NCBI GenBank assembly: GCA_030765045.1
Contig: CM060974.1
Span: 50,530,839-50,594,838 of the forward strand
Direction: 5' to 3'
From: Tenodera sinensis
Taxonomy: Eukaryota; Arthropoda; Insecta; Mantodea; Mantidae
DNA: 64,000 bases
How positions within the stretch are numbered: the stretch's first letter is position 1; each line of letters opens with the position of its first letter. The notes below the pieces were generated by a model that searched no databases, was not told where the DNA came from, and was given only the letters and a program-made list of their open reading frames with translations. Shown one piece after another: positions 10,520-22,702 of this stretch. A program made the position numbers and the translations under genes.

Positions 10520-11909
10520 CTGTAACACAAAAATTTACCTGTAAAACACATAATCTGCTTTAACGCTATAACTCTCATCTTTAAAAAGAGGAGCAGAAAC
10601 AAAATGAAAACTTTTATAATTATAATCTACAGAGAAAAGATTACTTCGTTACTTTGTATAAAACAGTTCAATCAAGATAAATAACATTGTTCCATTAAAA
10701 CACAAAGCTTTATTGCACAAAGGAAAGATATACACATTTGTGTGTTTCTAAAGATCCCTTTTTCGTAAATATGTAGTTATAAATAACTGTTACACTTATT
10801 GCCCTTTAAGTAGAAGTAAAGGGTTATCAACAAGCCCCTTCCCACCACTCAAGATAACTTGTTATCCTGTTTAGCTACATTTCCTTTCATGAATTACATG
10901 TGAATCTATCATATACTTCATTTCATGGAATAACCATATAAATAACCATAGACTTGCGGCAGCCACTGCTGCCAAAAAATTATTTTGTTGTTCAATGATA
11001 CTGTCAACTGCCAGGATTGCATCAACATTGCCAGTGTGCCGGAATTGCATCCACAGTACTACACCATGTTGCTTTCAAGCAATAGTAAGCTTTACCAAAC
11101 TTTATAAAATGTTTAATACTATATACTTCTTATGTTATACTAGCAAGTATCAGTACAAAATATGCATTTTAAGTTGATTTCTATTATAAAATGTATATTT
11201 TTATAATATTGCAGTGTTTTATAAGAAAAAGAAAGAAAATCCATGCAACTTCAGTCAAATGAAGCCCCTTCATAATGCATACATGCCATGACACTGTATA
11301 TATGGGATTTGCCCATATTTTACTACAAGCTCATTTGATGCTTTTGCTGGGACTGATCTCATGACATCTTAGAATGGATGTCAAGTCCATTACATCTCAG
11401 TTTAACAAGCACGGCTATTTGAGTCACTTGCCTCAAGGTGTTATCTAACCCTTAACAGCCTTTTCTGAACTAATGGAGAAAGTTTTATACAATTGGGCTA
11501 TAAAATATGTGGTGCTAAACAATATTCTCACATCATTATCAAAAAAAAAGTTATAAGGTGCTTCATAAATACTCACTTCAAATCCGCTATCATTAAACTA
11601 TAATAAAACAAACTTTATTCCATTCAAAACAAAACATAAGTGAATTAATTACCAATCAGAAACAACAAATACACCGTAAGTATCCGATACAAAATTTCTT
11701 GAAGGTGAAAAGTTCAGTAGCAAAAATGCCTTAAGAACAGCATATTTTGTCTATTATCACTCCCTGGTCTGATAGGGAGGCATTTAATTTCTCAGCAAGA
11801 AAATAAATATATTTTATTTTTGAGACAATAAAATTCTGATATTTACCTACCAGTGTTGCACATTTAAGAAAATATGAAAAGAAAGCAAAATAAATGTGAT
11901 GCCTTTTAC
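10520..11909. other. Intron of the minus-strand zinc-finger gene
   Basis: AT-rich, with a truncated SINE of family C at about 10980-11055 ('attattttgttgttcaatga', 'gccagtgtgccggaat'). No other gene-like signal seen. Confidence 0.5.
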
Positions 11910-12242
11910 CTTAATATGATCAGTAATATATGATTCTTCACTTTTCCACCAACAATGTTCTTCTTTAATTTCTATTTTGGTTTCAATTTCAGCTTCTTTG
12001 ATGGTTTCATTAAATCCCATTAGAGGGTGTTCTTCATTCTGCGAACATGTGAAATCTTCTCCAAGTTCTGGTTTGGTATAACTACCACTTGTAACAGTTT
12101 CAATTTTAACTTTCTTTACAAGGTCTTTGGTATCTCTCTCACTCTCTGAACAAAAGTCCAGAAAACAAGATTCTTCTTTGATATCCATTTTACTACAGAT
12201 GCTACATGTGAACCGTTCTGTTCTTAAACTTCAGTAGCAAGT
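11910..12242 (-). CDS. First coding exon, minus-strand zinc-finger paralog
   Basis: The exon runs from an acceptor (tttttccacag) at 12243 to a donor (GTAAAA) after base 11910. It has a 54-base 5'UTR, ATG at 12188-12186 and 93 codons in phase 0, starting MDIKEESCFLDFCSE. About two thirds of residues match the plus-strand exon at 37027-37362, with the same UTR length, acceptor and donor phase. The product segment is acidic and lysine-rich, with KIE/IKEE repeats typical of leaders of insect C2H2 proteins. No finger is encoded here; the DNA-binding part is expected on a distal exon. Confidence 0.8.
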
Positions 12243-12289
12243 CTGTGGAAAAAGAAACACATTATTAGTAACATCCATGAGTTTGCTTC

Positions 12290-12672
12290 AAGATAATTGA
12301 AACATGACATTTCAACAGACAATATCAATCGCAAAGAGAAAGGACTTAAACTCAACAGAATATGGCAAACAGCGTTAACAAAAACAAAAATCCAGAACCC
12401 CTCTCCAGCCAATCAGACGCCAGCTCCTTGTAGTACTCCACTGGTACAAGTCCAGCCCACTGGCCACCCGGACCTATCACAACGTTCTTCCCCTCCAGCC
12501 GCCGACATAAATACCGCACCTCTGGTGGTGACCAGCGCAGTTGGTGCTGAGATCTCCACTAGGAAACTTCGACCTCGCCGCCACTGAAGATGTCTGCCGT
12601 AGTCGCAGACGAAACGTTTGGGAAGAAGAAGGAACCCAATAGACCACGGCCCACAAGCCCGGTTAATATTGC
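12290..12672 (+). mobile_element. Penelope-like element 3' fragment
   Basis: The open frame 12297-12587 begins with DNINRKEKGLKLNRIW, which resembles the C-terminal end of Penelope-like reverse transcriptases (an N-x-N-R-E/K-E..L-K-L..W pattern). A proline-rich tail and a 3' region with a hammerhead-like core follow, then 'gaccacggcccacaagcccgg'. The same closing phrase ends the fragments at 13495 and 39857. 5' truncated. Confidence 0.6.
12584..12614 (+). ncRNA. Hammerhead-like ribozyme core in a Penelope-like tail
   Basis: CTGAAGA (12584-12590), a 6-bp stem GTCTGC/GCAGAC (12592-12597, 12605-12610) and GAAA (12611-12614) give the CUGANGA-stem II-GAAA order. One extra base sits between CTGAAGA and the stem. 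Hammerhead motifs are known in Penelope-like elements. The cleavage-site strand was not securely placed. Confidence 0.45.
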
Positions 12673-13494
12673 ATCTAACATTAAGTATTACTTAATCTGT
12701 GGAGACCATTGTATTGCTCATGTTTGCGTGATTTTGTCTTGAAGTGTTTTAGAGCAGTATATGCAATTATAGTTACTGTTGTTATTTTTGTGTTTGCAAC
12801 ACAGTAATGCATTAAACATATATTATGATGTTTAGCATCTGGAAGTTATTTTATCAGAAAGTGTTATTGCAGAATAAGATTTACCAAAAATGAGTAGGTT
12901 CATGTGTTGTGTGATAACGATGCTCAAGCATGATATTGTTTGAAAGCATGTTTCTTTAATCCCTGTGATGTCTGAGGTTAGAAATAATGCTTTTATGTAA
13001 GTTGGCAGTGCTACCTTTTGGCATAATTTCATCTGTAGTTTAGTGTAAGTTGGCCATATTAAATTCTTTGGAACTGCTGATAAAGTGTTTCACCTATACC
13101 AGTGGTAGTGGCATAAAATGTCACAGCAGCAGCAATATGCATTTTACTGCCTTTAAGAGCGCCATAAATTTGTATTTCTGAGCGGTACAGGCATATAACT
13201 CTCCCAAAACTGTTTCACGAAAGCCAGGGGCAATTTGTTTTCCATTTTCCAAATCTAGTTTTGTCTACTCAACCCCGATTTGTGCAATACACTTACTCTT
13301 CATTATTTTCACTAACACATGTCATTTCCAATGCTGCAGTTTTCACCCAAGAATTTGTAATATTAATGCTACTTGAAATTGAAGCCTGAGATTCGAACTA
13401 GAATACTTTACTGTTATTACTTTCTGTAACTTTTTTCTTTGTTGTCACAAATTTATTCATGCTGTCGAACAATAGAACAGTGATTATTCCAAAT
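12673..13494. other. Intronic DNA, no gene seen
   Basis: No repeat or coding similarity recognised. Confidence 0.4.
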
Positions 13495-13850
13495 GTTTAG
13501 TTCTTCTGGGCTTGTAGGCCGTGGTCTAGAAGGCATGGTAGATACCAACGTTTCGCCAAGTACTGCACTTGGCATCATCAGGGTAACACAATCCTCCATC
13601 TGCACTGGTCAGAGTTAGAATGTGGAAGCAGAGAAGTAGTGGAAGAAATTACTGTTAATGCCCGTTATGTTTATTTATATGGGTGGGGTGGGTGGGGCAT
13701 TGTTGCGCTGTCTACGGTAGTGATTGGCCGGTTGTAGGTGGGGTTTTATTACAACTGTTGTGTGTGTCTGAAAGTCTATCTAAAACCGATATCCATGCTT
13801 TATGTACACAGAACAGTGAGTTGCAAAAATCTGAACTGAGTATTGCAAGC
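13495..13850 (-). mobile_element. Penelope-like element 3' fragment, minus strand
   Basis: Read on the minus strand it has a short coding-like HGYRF...RHTQQL remnant, a GC-richer spacer, the hammerhead-like core at 13551-13581 and the closing phrase 'gaccacggcctacaagccca'. Same organisation as 12290-12672. Confidence 0.5.
13551..13581 (-). ncRNA. Hammerhead-like ribozyme core, minus strand
   Basis: Minus strand: CTGATGA (13581-13575), perfect 6-bp stem GCCAAG/CTTGGC (13573-13568, 13560-13555), GAAA (13554-13551). One extra base follows CTGATGA, as in the copy at 12584. Confidence 0.45.
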
Positions 13851-14244
13851 TGCAATCATCATTGCTGGCACAAAAATGCTGAAATTGTGACCCTAATTGC
13901 GAAACCAACTTATAAACCTGAGAATTGTTTATTGCTTAGCTTTATATAATACTTTTACTCGTACCATGTGCCATGAGCATCAAAAGTGCCCCATGTCTAG
14001 TAAAAAGAAAAAAATATTCCCTGGCAGGGTAGGAATTCCTGTCTGACAAGCCAGAGAAATTATTTAATGAGAGGGGGTAAGCTCCCCAACCCTCTGTTAA
14101 TTCTAACCCTGCATTGGAAGACGTTAATATGCTAAATGGAAGGGAAAAAAAAAAAAAAAAAAAGAGAACTCCAAATGGGTCTTTTAGTTTGTAGGGTTTA
14201 TGCATATTGTCTGGCAGTAGTCAGACCAGTCAACCACAGTGTAA

Positions 14245-15440
14245 GATGAGCATTTGTTTAAGAGGTAGAACTGGAACTTAAAAATTCAATGCCACAACTG
14301 GGATTTGAACCACAGACCTTCCGCTTACCGGGCGGCTGCTCTAACCACTGAGCTATTCTAACAAACTGCCAGAATGGCATTAAATTCTCAATCCAGTTCG
14401 TATTTCTCCTGGTAAACCACAAAGGCAGTCTCACATCAGAGGCAAATTACCCCAATGGTGACTTACTATTGTAAGTACTTTATGTCCCAGGATTAAATAA
14501 CCTTCAGATGGTAAGCGGAAGGTCTGTGGTTCAAATCCCAGTTGTGGCATTGAATTTTTAAGTTCCAGTTCTACCTCTTAAACTTTGCCCACACACAGCT
14601 TGTGTGTTTAAAAACACCAACAGTAAGTTTGGTTTGCTGGCGCAAATAAATAATAATTACCATCTGAAGGTTAATTAATCCTGGGACATAAAGTACTTAC
14701 AATAGTAAGTCACCATTGGGGTAATTTGCCTCTGATGTGAGACTGCCTTTGTGGTTTACCAGGAGAAATACGAACTGGATTGAGGCAGTTTGTCACAATA
14801 GCTCAGTGGTTAGTGCTCTAACCACTGAGCTATTCTAACAAACTGCCAGAATGGCATTAAATTCTCAATCCAGTTCGTATTTCTCCTGGTAAACCACAAA
14901 GGCAGTCTCACATCAGAGGCAAATTACCCCAATGGTGACTTACTATTGTAAGTACTTTATGTCCCAGGATTAAATAACCTTCAGATGGTAAGCGGAAGGT
15001 CTGTGGTTCAAATCCCAGTTGTGGCATTGAATTTTTAAGTTCCAGTTCTACCTCTTAAACTTTGCCCACACACAGCTTGTGTGTTTAAAAACACCAACAG
15101 TAAGTTTGGTTTGCTGGCGCAAATAAATAATAATTACCATCTGAAGGTTAATTAATCCTGGGACATAAAGTACTTACAATAGTAAGTCACCATTGGGGTA
15201 ATTTGCCTCTGATGTGAGACTGCCTTTGTGGTTTACCAGGAGAAATACGAACTGGATTGAGGCAGTTTGTCACAATAGCTCAGTGGTTAGAGCAGCCGCC
15301 CGGTAAGCGGAAGGTCTGTGGTTCAAATCCCAGTTGTGGCATTGAATTTTTAAGTTCCAGTTCTACCTCTTAAACTCTGCCCACACACGGCTTGTGTGTT
15401 TAAAAAAAACCAAGAGTAAGTTTGTTGGCATAAATAAATA
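14245..15440. repeat. Perfect 477-bp tandem duplication of a palindromic SINE (family B)
   Basis: 14338-14814 and 14815-15291 look identical base for base. Each unit holds a family-B SINE arm on the minus strand, then a plus-strand tRNA-like segment (box B ggttcaaatcccag; box A half missing), then the same arm inverted. Arms of about 160 bases pair almost completely. The junction joins two A-box segments head to head (cagtggttag / ctaaccactg). A standard plus copy follows at about 15265-15440: gtcacaatagctcagtgg, gcggaaggtctgtggttcaa, tail aaataaataataa. Confidence 0.88.
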
Positions 15441-16310
15441 ATAATGAGCATTTGTGTTTATTTATGAATATGGTTTGCCTAGGATTAGGCACTATGCACC
15501 ATAGGATACAGAACATATTTATTGCTCCAGGTCAGTGTTATTTAGCAGTTCCTCATTTTGCAGAGTTCAACTTGCCCCCTGTTCCAGATGAAATTTATTC
15601 TGCTTCCTCTTTTCCATCTAATTCCACATAATTGCATACATGCCACAGCAATATTTAATTTGTTATGCCATGATCTATTATGAATTGAAGCTGACACTTT
15701 TTATTTTCTTCACCCATCAAATGCCTTTGTGTGCTACTCCCATATGTTTGCATTCTCTGCATGTCATTGTCTCACAGTTTCTGAGAATACACTGAAGATG
15801 ACAGATAGGCCACTCATTTATTCCAGATAAATGTTCTTCAGTAAACCTACAGTAATATAGCCTACTATAATTAACAGTTCAGCATCTAGTTCCATATGTT
15901 GTGCTTCAGAGTACAGTTGACTGCAAAATTTGAGTAGTATGGGTATATGCCATTGTCAGTGTTTTAAGAAGAGCTCCTTACTTACAGTGTGATAATCATT
16001 TCTATGTCACATATTGGGGATACAGCAAGTAGTACAGGAAGATGTGGGAATGGCTTTGACTATAGGTGAGGGGTGTGGAGGTGAAAGATAATCTGGGTGG
16101 AGGGGGAATGTGCATCTGATAACTTTTCTCAGAGCTGTCTGATCGGAATGAAACAAATCAACATCACATGATCACTGCTAACAGTGCTGGCACTTGCATA
16201 CCATATATACTCCTTCCTCTTAAATTGAATTCTGCAATTTAAATTGATCGTAAATGAAATTTACTTCTGAATTAAATTAGTTGTAGCTATACCATTGAGG
16301 ATATTGTGTT
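15441..16310. other. Intronic DNA, no gene seen
   Basis: AT-rich, no recognised repeat or open frame of note. Confidence 0.4.
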
Positions 16311-16830
16311 GCAATGATAAAATGAACAGATCTGAACCATGGATCTATCGCTTCACCTGCAGCTGCCCTATCTGCTAAGCTACAATGGCCAACTTGCCAG
16401 TATGACATTAAATTCCCCAACCGATTCATACTTTTTTTTCCGGTAGACCAAAGGGAATCTTACATCAGAGATAATACCCCAAGGGCAACTTACAATTGTA
16501 AGTATTTTATGGCTCAGATTTTAGTAACCTTTTATATGCAACTTGTTATTTTTTAATGAAAACAAACTTACTGCTGGTATTTTTAAACACACAAGCCGCT
16601 GGTGGGCAATGTTTCAGAGGTGGAATCAGGACTGAAAAATTCAGTGCCATAGCCGGGATTTGAACCATGGATGTATCTCTTCAAGTGCAGCTGTTCTAAC
16701 CACTAAGCTACCATGGCCAACTTGCCAGTATGACATTACCTTTTTCAGTCCTGATTTCACCTCTTAAACATTGCCCACACACGGCTTATGTGTTTAAAAA
16801 CACCAGCAGTAAGTTTGTTGGCATTAAAAA
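16311..16830. mobile_element. Decayed family-B SINE copies in both orientations
   Basis: Minus copies at about 16330-16530 and 16570-16725 carry the tRNA-like part ('gggatttgaaccatggat', 'ctaaccactaagcta') and the flanking module 'ttacatcagagataat'. A plus tail ('cccacacacggctt', 'aacaccagcagtaag') is at 16745-16825. Confidence 0.7.
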
Positions 16831-17880
16831 ATACCAATTGCTATGCACTTTTCTCTTATTCCTGTTCTTTCCCTTTATATGGTTTGCTTTCTTTTCACAC
16901 ATTTTCTGGTGAAATTCAGAATAACTGCCCTGTAAAGTGTGCTGATTCTGAAAATATATTATGTCGCCCTCCTAAATTTACAAGTCATGAGCCACCAGTG
17001 GTATTGGCTTTGGAAAGGCTTTTCCTTCCTCAGCTGCAAGTGGCATACAATTGCTGTCCTTCCCCACATAAATGTATGACTTATAAAGGTACCGTCTACA
17101 TATGCATAAGCTCTAATTGAATATATCTTATGACGATTGTAGAAGTAAATTGACGAAGTGGGAGATTGCAGCAGTAGGATGAGTTTCTTTTATCTGTGGT
17201 CTGGTTTATGAATAATCAAATATCAGAGCCAGACTCAAAGTTTTACATCTCTTCAGAGACATGATGCCAGTTTCTCATGATGCAGATTTGAAGATAGTAC
17301 AAAGAAGCATTTGACCGATCAGTGCTAGGATTTTATCCTTCTCAATGTTTTTGTACTATGCACTTGTTCAGTTCTGATCTGTTTCAAACTTTCATTTGAA
17401 TGTGTCATCTCTTGTTATTATTTCATCCAAAAATGTCTTCTGATATCCTCAAATTCAGAATTATTGCCCACACTAGAAGCATTGCCTACTTTGTCTTGTG
17501 GTGTTTATGTTGATGCTGCTATAGCAATGAGCCTTATCTTCAGGGTATTCACCATGTTAGGTTTCCTTATTCATCCTTTTAGAACATATACATGTTGTTG
17601 GATATATCAGGTTACATAGACATGTTTCAGGCTTTGTCAGAATTCACTTTACAGTTTCTAATTTACTCACAAATTTGTCTTGATTTTTTATACAAATAGT
17701 AATTCATAATTAAGTATTTATATTTCCAATGAGTATATATTTATTATTTACAAATGTACGAGATCGCTTACACTATGCACAATCTACAGTTATTTGCAAG
17801 AGTCTAAGATAATTTACGCTAGCACTGCTTCTATATTTATTTGCACATGAAATATTACTTACACTAAGCTCTACCTACAA
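16831..17880. other. Intronic DNA, no gene seen
   Basis: No coding or repeat similarity recognised. Confidence 0.4.
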
Positions 17881-17903
17881 ATTCTTCAATTCTGTACAGG
17901 CTT

Positions 17904-18366
17904 TTACTTATTAGATCGTTTTTTTAACTTGTTCTTAAAGGAATTCCCTTGAGTAGATTTTATGCTTTCAGGAAGTTTATTAAATAGTACAGCAACTCTG
18001 ATGTAAGGATCTCTGCTTGTTGTGCATACCCTATGATAGTTATTTATACCCCTGGTATTATAAGCATAATGTTCTTTATTTTGACTAGTTAAGCTTATAA
18101 ACATATGATATTGCTGTTAAGATACCTTTCTTTTTAAACACTTCTCTAACAGAGTGACAATTTTTTAAAATTATATATACACCGTAAGCATTTTTTTGTA
18201 TTATCAATACTTTATTTATATTAGTTATAGATGTAACCCCCCCCCAGATTTCAATCCCATATTCAATGAGTGAGTGAATCACTCTGTAATAAAGTGATTT
18301 CAGTAACTCATTGTATATATGGTTTGCTAACTTTCTGAGTAAATAAAGTCGAGAGTCATGGGTCAA
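17904..18366 (-). pseudogene. LINE reverse transcriptase C-terminal fragment
   Basis: Two overlapping minus-strand frames (18366-18085, then 18104-17904) give the region downstream of the polymerase domain in jockey/CR1-type LINEs: LLKSLYYRVIHSLIEYGIEIWGG, IQKNAYGVYI, then YNTRGINNYHRV and LFNKLPESIKS. The frame changes at the overlap. The rest of the element is absent. Confidence 0.7.
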
Positions 18367-20454
18367 GCAGATAATTATTATATTTCCAACAAATATTCAA
18401 TTTTCTGCTAATTCAACTTTGTTGCCATAAATTTGCAATAATGTGACAAATTATTTTCACTGTTTTGCAAATATTGGTACTTTTAGGTCAGGAAACTACT
18501 TTTTCCAAGACCTGTGGTTTTTGCAAAAGTTAAATCCACACTTCTTTTGTAAATATCTTCCAATATTATGACATGATCATGCGTAATGAATATCTATGTG
18601 TAGTATTGAGTTAAATGTCCATTGGCAATACAATCCAATGCCTCTGGATTGCCGACAAAATCTCTTTCAATCAGCAGCATGAATGCATCTGTCTTGATTG
18701 ACGCATATATTAGTACCCTATCAGAGTAATTGTTTATTTCTCCTAGTTACAGACTGCTACTTACCACCTGTCATTATTGATTGTAACATTTCAATCATAA
18801 GGGGTTATGATGGACCTTGGGTATATTTCCTTTGATTTGAATAACCTTGGGACATAAGTCAAGAAATTTAACTTTGATCTCTACATTACATATACGAGAT
18901 TTACAAATATCATGTGGAAACAACTTGGCATATTAAATACTGATGTAGATCATTTCCTTAATTCATTTTGACATACAGTTCCTGCCACAGTATTATTATA
19001 TATTCAGAATAAGCTTTTCCTTTGCATCCCTGTAGCTCTGAATTCCAGGCAAAACATTTTCCCATTCTGTAAAATAATTGTGTTATTCAAACCACTTCTC
19101 AGGATTGTCAAAACACTCATATAACTCATTTAAACCTTGCTGAGACTCAGTTTCATGGTTTGATTGTGAGAGGTGATCTGTTTCAGTAACAAATTAATGA
19201 TCAGTCACATTCTGCATCATTGTCGTATAGAACTGAAGCCATAGGTACCATTTCATTAGCTGTACTTGACATCTAAAAGTAAAACATAAATAGACAATGC
19301 AAATAAGGTATGGTTTAACTTTGTAGTGCTCACACATAAAATACAATAGCAGAATAAAAGCAAACACTGAAGTAATAAAATAGATAACTGAAGTAGAATT
19401 AGTTGTTATAACCAAAGGAAAAGCTTACTTTTACAGTAATATCCATTGCATAGGCTACCTAGGTATGGTCAACGATCCTGACAAAACAATGCCTGGAATA
19501 AGTGAAAGATGGTTCAACACATTGGACCATTTGCACTGATAAATATTAACTGACAAATAATTAAATTGACACAGCCATAAAATAGATCAGTACTGCCATC
19601 CTACACCAACATGGTAACATAGCTGCCTGTGAGACAATATTGCCATTTAAGAGTTAAACAAGATATGTAGGTATTTTACAAGACAAAGGAGTCTGGTGTT
19701 TAGGAAACTTAATGCATAATTATGTGGCTATTATGTTCTCTTATCTGGCTCACAATGGCAGGGCTGTCAATATGAGACTAAAAACACTTAAGCAATTTAG
19801 CACCCTAAGCTGCAAAGCATTGCCTAGAGATTCATGGCCCTCAGCAGCAATGGTTAGCCTTGAGATTCAGGGTCCTAAGTCGCAAAGTTCAGCCAAGAGA
19901 TTAGGAGAACTGTGCATAAAAGTAGTAAAATATACATCTGTAATCATAATTGTAAGCTCTTCTGTGTCCAAGATTATAAAATTGCTTTTAGAATAATATA
20001 ATTTAAAGGCTGCTTTACTATATTAATAAACCTTAAATTCAAATTAACATAACCATAAGTAACCATGTTATGGGTCTTTGAATGTTAAAAATGTTATATT
20101 TAATACATTACACTAAATAACCATCATTACTTTGTGCTAATATGGCGTCTAAAAAGAATTGCGTTTTAAAATCTATCTGCTGATTTCTCAGCAGAACTTT
20201 CAAAAACAAGGGCTTCTGTGGCAATATAACAGAAGCAGGAACACCAACTATGTTCATCGCTTTGCCATGGTTATATTTTACAAAAAGTTGGCGGTACTAA
20301 CACAATTAGATCGTACCATGATGGGGAAAAATGTCACAATTGTTTTTGGGGTATCCCAATAAGCTGTGTCCCCTATATTACTACCATTATTGAAATAAAC
20401 ATAACACAGACTTAATTTAACCCCACGTCAGAAAACCTGATTTGAACATTGCTC
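18367..20454. other. Intronic DNA, no gene seen
   Basis: AT-rich; only short frames without similarity. Nothing else supported. Confidence 0.4.
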
Positions 20455-20665
20455 CAATGTAATGTTATATCAGACAGTGAATGAACAAATGAAATGTGTA
20501 AAATGAGGCTCAAATGAGCCTGAAGTTCATACAACTTAAAATTACCTGACACTCATCTTCTCAGGATATGGGACAACCTCTTAAAACTACCTTATCCGGA
20601 TAGCTCACCCTCGACCTCCTGAATGTGAGACACACATACTACCATAACACTACAGAGGCAGGCTC
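20455..20665 (-). mobile_element. tRNA-derived SINE (family A), decayed
   Basis: Minus-strand match to 9653-9913: 'gaatgaacaaatgaaatg', 'gaggctcaaatgagcctga', 'catcttctcaggatatggga', then the tRNA-like head with a degenerate box B. Confidence 0.7.
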
Positions 20666-21508
20666 TATTTGGAGTAGAAACAGCAGTGGCAAAAGACCAG
20701 TCAAAATTCAGGCTAAAAAATATTGTGGTGATATTGGCAGTGTACATTGCAAGGACCGCTCTAATGTCTTCCTTGTACTGGTTGAACCCAGGGACAGGCA
20801 AACACTACTGGCCTTAATCTAGAAATGGATTTTACCCGGCACAACAATAGTATCTAAATGCTGGAAGTCACATGATACAGTTCAGCATAAAAGCTAGCAC
20901 AACTGAGTAAACCATTCCATCAAATTTTAAAATACTGCCACAGCTAACGAGCTGCAGCAACAGAACATACATGTGATGACTGGCAGAAAAGCACCTTCCT
21001 ATACTCACAAACACAAGTGAAAATAAATGAAAGTGCTGCAAGTACTCCATTCTTACCTTCAGAAGAAGAAAGATGCAATTCACAGGCAGAATATGTATTT
21101 AAACATACATTCCCCATGAAGCACAGATTACACCATTTCCTAAAGACTACTCACCACAATTTTTAAGTAATGTGTTCTTCAAGCCTTATATGCTATATTT
21201 CTTTTGAGAAATTTCCAAAAAGTTACACAGAAACAACACAAAGCAAAATGATTGTTATATAACTGAGTTTATTACGCGATTTATTATTTCTTTAAGTTTA
21301 ATGTGCCTTATCCATATTGCTAATAATGAATTGCAAAGGTAGTGCTGTGTTTTGTACATGGATTAAAATGTTACATAAAATGTTTAACATTGGACATAAG
21401 ACTTCTGTTGCTCAACATTTTCAAAGCTTTACGCAGAAACAACGGCAAAGTCAGTGTTATATTTCTTTCATATCTGAATTATTAATAGCAATAATAGTGG
21501 AATGCAAA
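20666..21508. other. Intronic DNA, no gene seen
   Basis: No coding or repeat similarity recognised. Confidence 0.4.
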
Positions 21509-21510
21509 TA

Positions 21511-22700
21511 CACTACCTACCAAAAGGTAATTGGGTACCCATGGTTGTAGTTCATTTAGCATGTCATTTAACTGTTGTGGCCTCTATGTGTTGTAGTGAG
21601 CAGTGTGCAGTGAGCAAGAGAACCAGTTGAGAATGAGATCGCACATGGTGCAGAGCTATCAGACTTTGATAAGGACATAATTGTGGGCTGCCATCCGAGT
21701 GGGCTGTCTAGCAGGGAAATAGCCACTAAGTTAAACAGGCCCAAATCAACAGTAGCATTCGTCCTACGTAAGTGGAAGGTGAATGGACATTGTAACGATG
21801 GTGAACGTTCTGGGCGACCAAAAATTCTGACCAACTGAGATCACAGAACCCTAAAATGTGAAATTGTAAAGAACAGGGCGCAACCAATGGCTAACATTAG
21901 ACAGGAGCTTCGAGCAGGGACAAACGTGTCTGTTTCCATTGGAACATTGCCCACAACTCGGATATTCGGGAAGAGCAGCAGCAAATGAGCCGCATATCAT
22001 GAAGACGAATAAAGCTCAGGGACTCAAGTGGTGTTTGAACCATTGCAAGTGAACACTGGAGCAGTGGAAATTGGTTCTATGGAGTGACAAGTCTAGATTT
22101 CCATTATCTCAGTCTGATAGATGTGTATGGGTGAGGTGGCTACCCAGGGAACAGCTTTTGCCAGAGTGTGTAATGCCCACCAGGAAGTTTGGTGGTGGAA
22201 TGATGGTATGGGGGTGTTTCTTGTACTACGGTGTGGGACCACTGGTGGTTGTTCATGGCACTCTAAACTGAGAGGCATACTGCACAATTCTGGATAACAA
22301 AATGCTCCCTACACTGCGGTGTTTTTATGGAATGCACCCTTGTTACTTCCAGGGTGACAAGCAAGGTGCCATGTTTCGGCAGCTACTGTGGAGTGGTATG
22401 CAGACAATAATGTTCAATGGTTGGACTGGTCTGCACATGGTCCTCACCTCAATCCCATTGAGCACCTTTGAGATGAATTGGACCAGCAAGTGAGTTCTCG
22501 AGAGATGCAGCCAACTGACTGACATGTTGCACGAGGAATGACACACTCCAGTAGAAGTCTTACACAAACTAGTGGAGAGCATGTCTGACAGAGTTGCTGC
22601 TGTTATAGCAGCAAGAGGTGGTTCCACAAGGTTCTGAAGGGACAAAAATAGCCACACAAACATTTCAGACCAGTGCCCAATTACTTTTTGGTAGATAGTG
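21511..22700 (+). mobile_element. Tc1-like element, TA target site, transposase broken
   Basis: TA at 21509-21510 and 22701-22702; inverted ends CACTACCTACCAAAAGGTAA and, inverted, CACTATCTACCAAAAAGTAA. The 1.19-kb length is usual for Tc1-like elements. The plus-strand transposase is in pieces: HTH (SGLSSREIATKLNRPKSTV, about 21698), a GRPK hook (about 21815), WSDKSRF (22080, where the family has DES), FGGGMMVWGCF (22195), then LNPIEHL followed by a stop in the last part. Frameshifts, stops and the D-K change make it inactive. Confidence 0.88.
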
Positions 22701-22702
22701 TA

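Noticed and set aside
12297..12587. A host gene for a proline-rich protein.
   Set aside because: The first residues match the C-terminal end of Penelope-like reverse transcriptases and the flank carries the element's tail motifs.
14245..15440. A CRISPR-like array.
   Set aside because: The repeated units are 477 bp, palindromic and SINE-derived; there is no short repeat with unique spacers.
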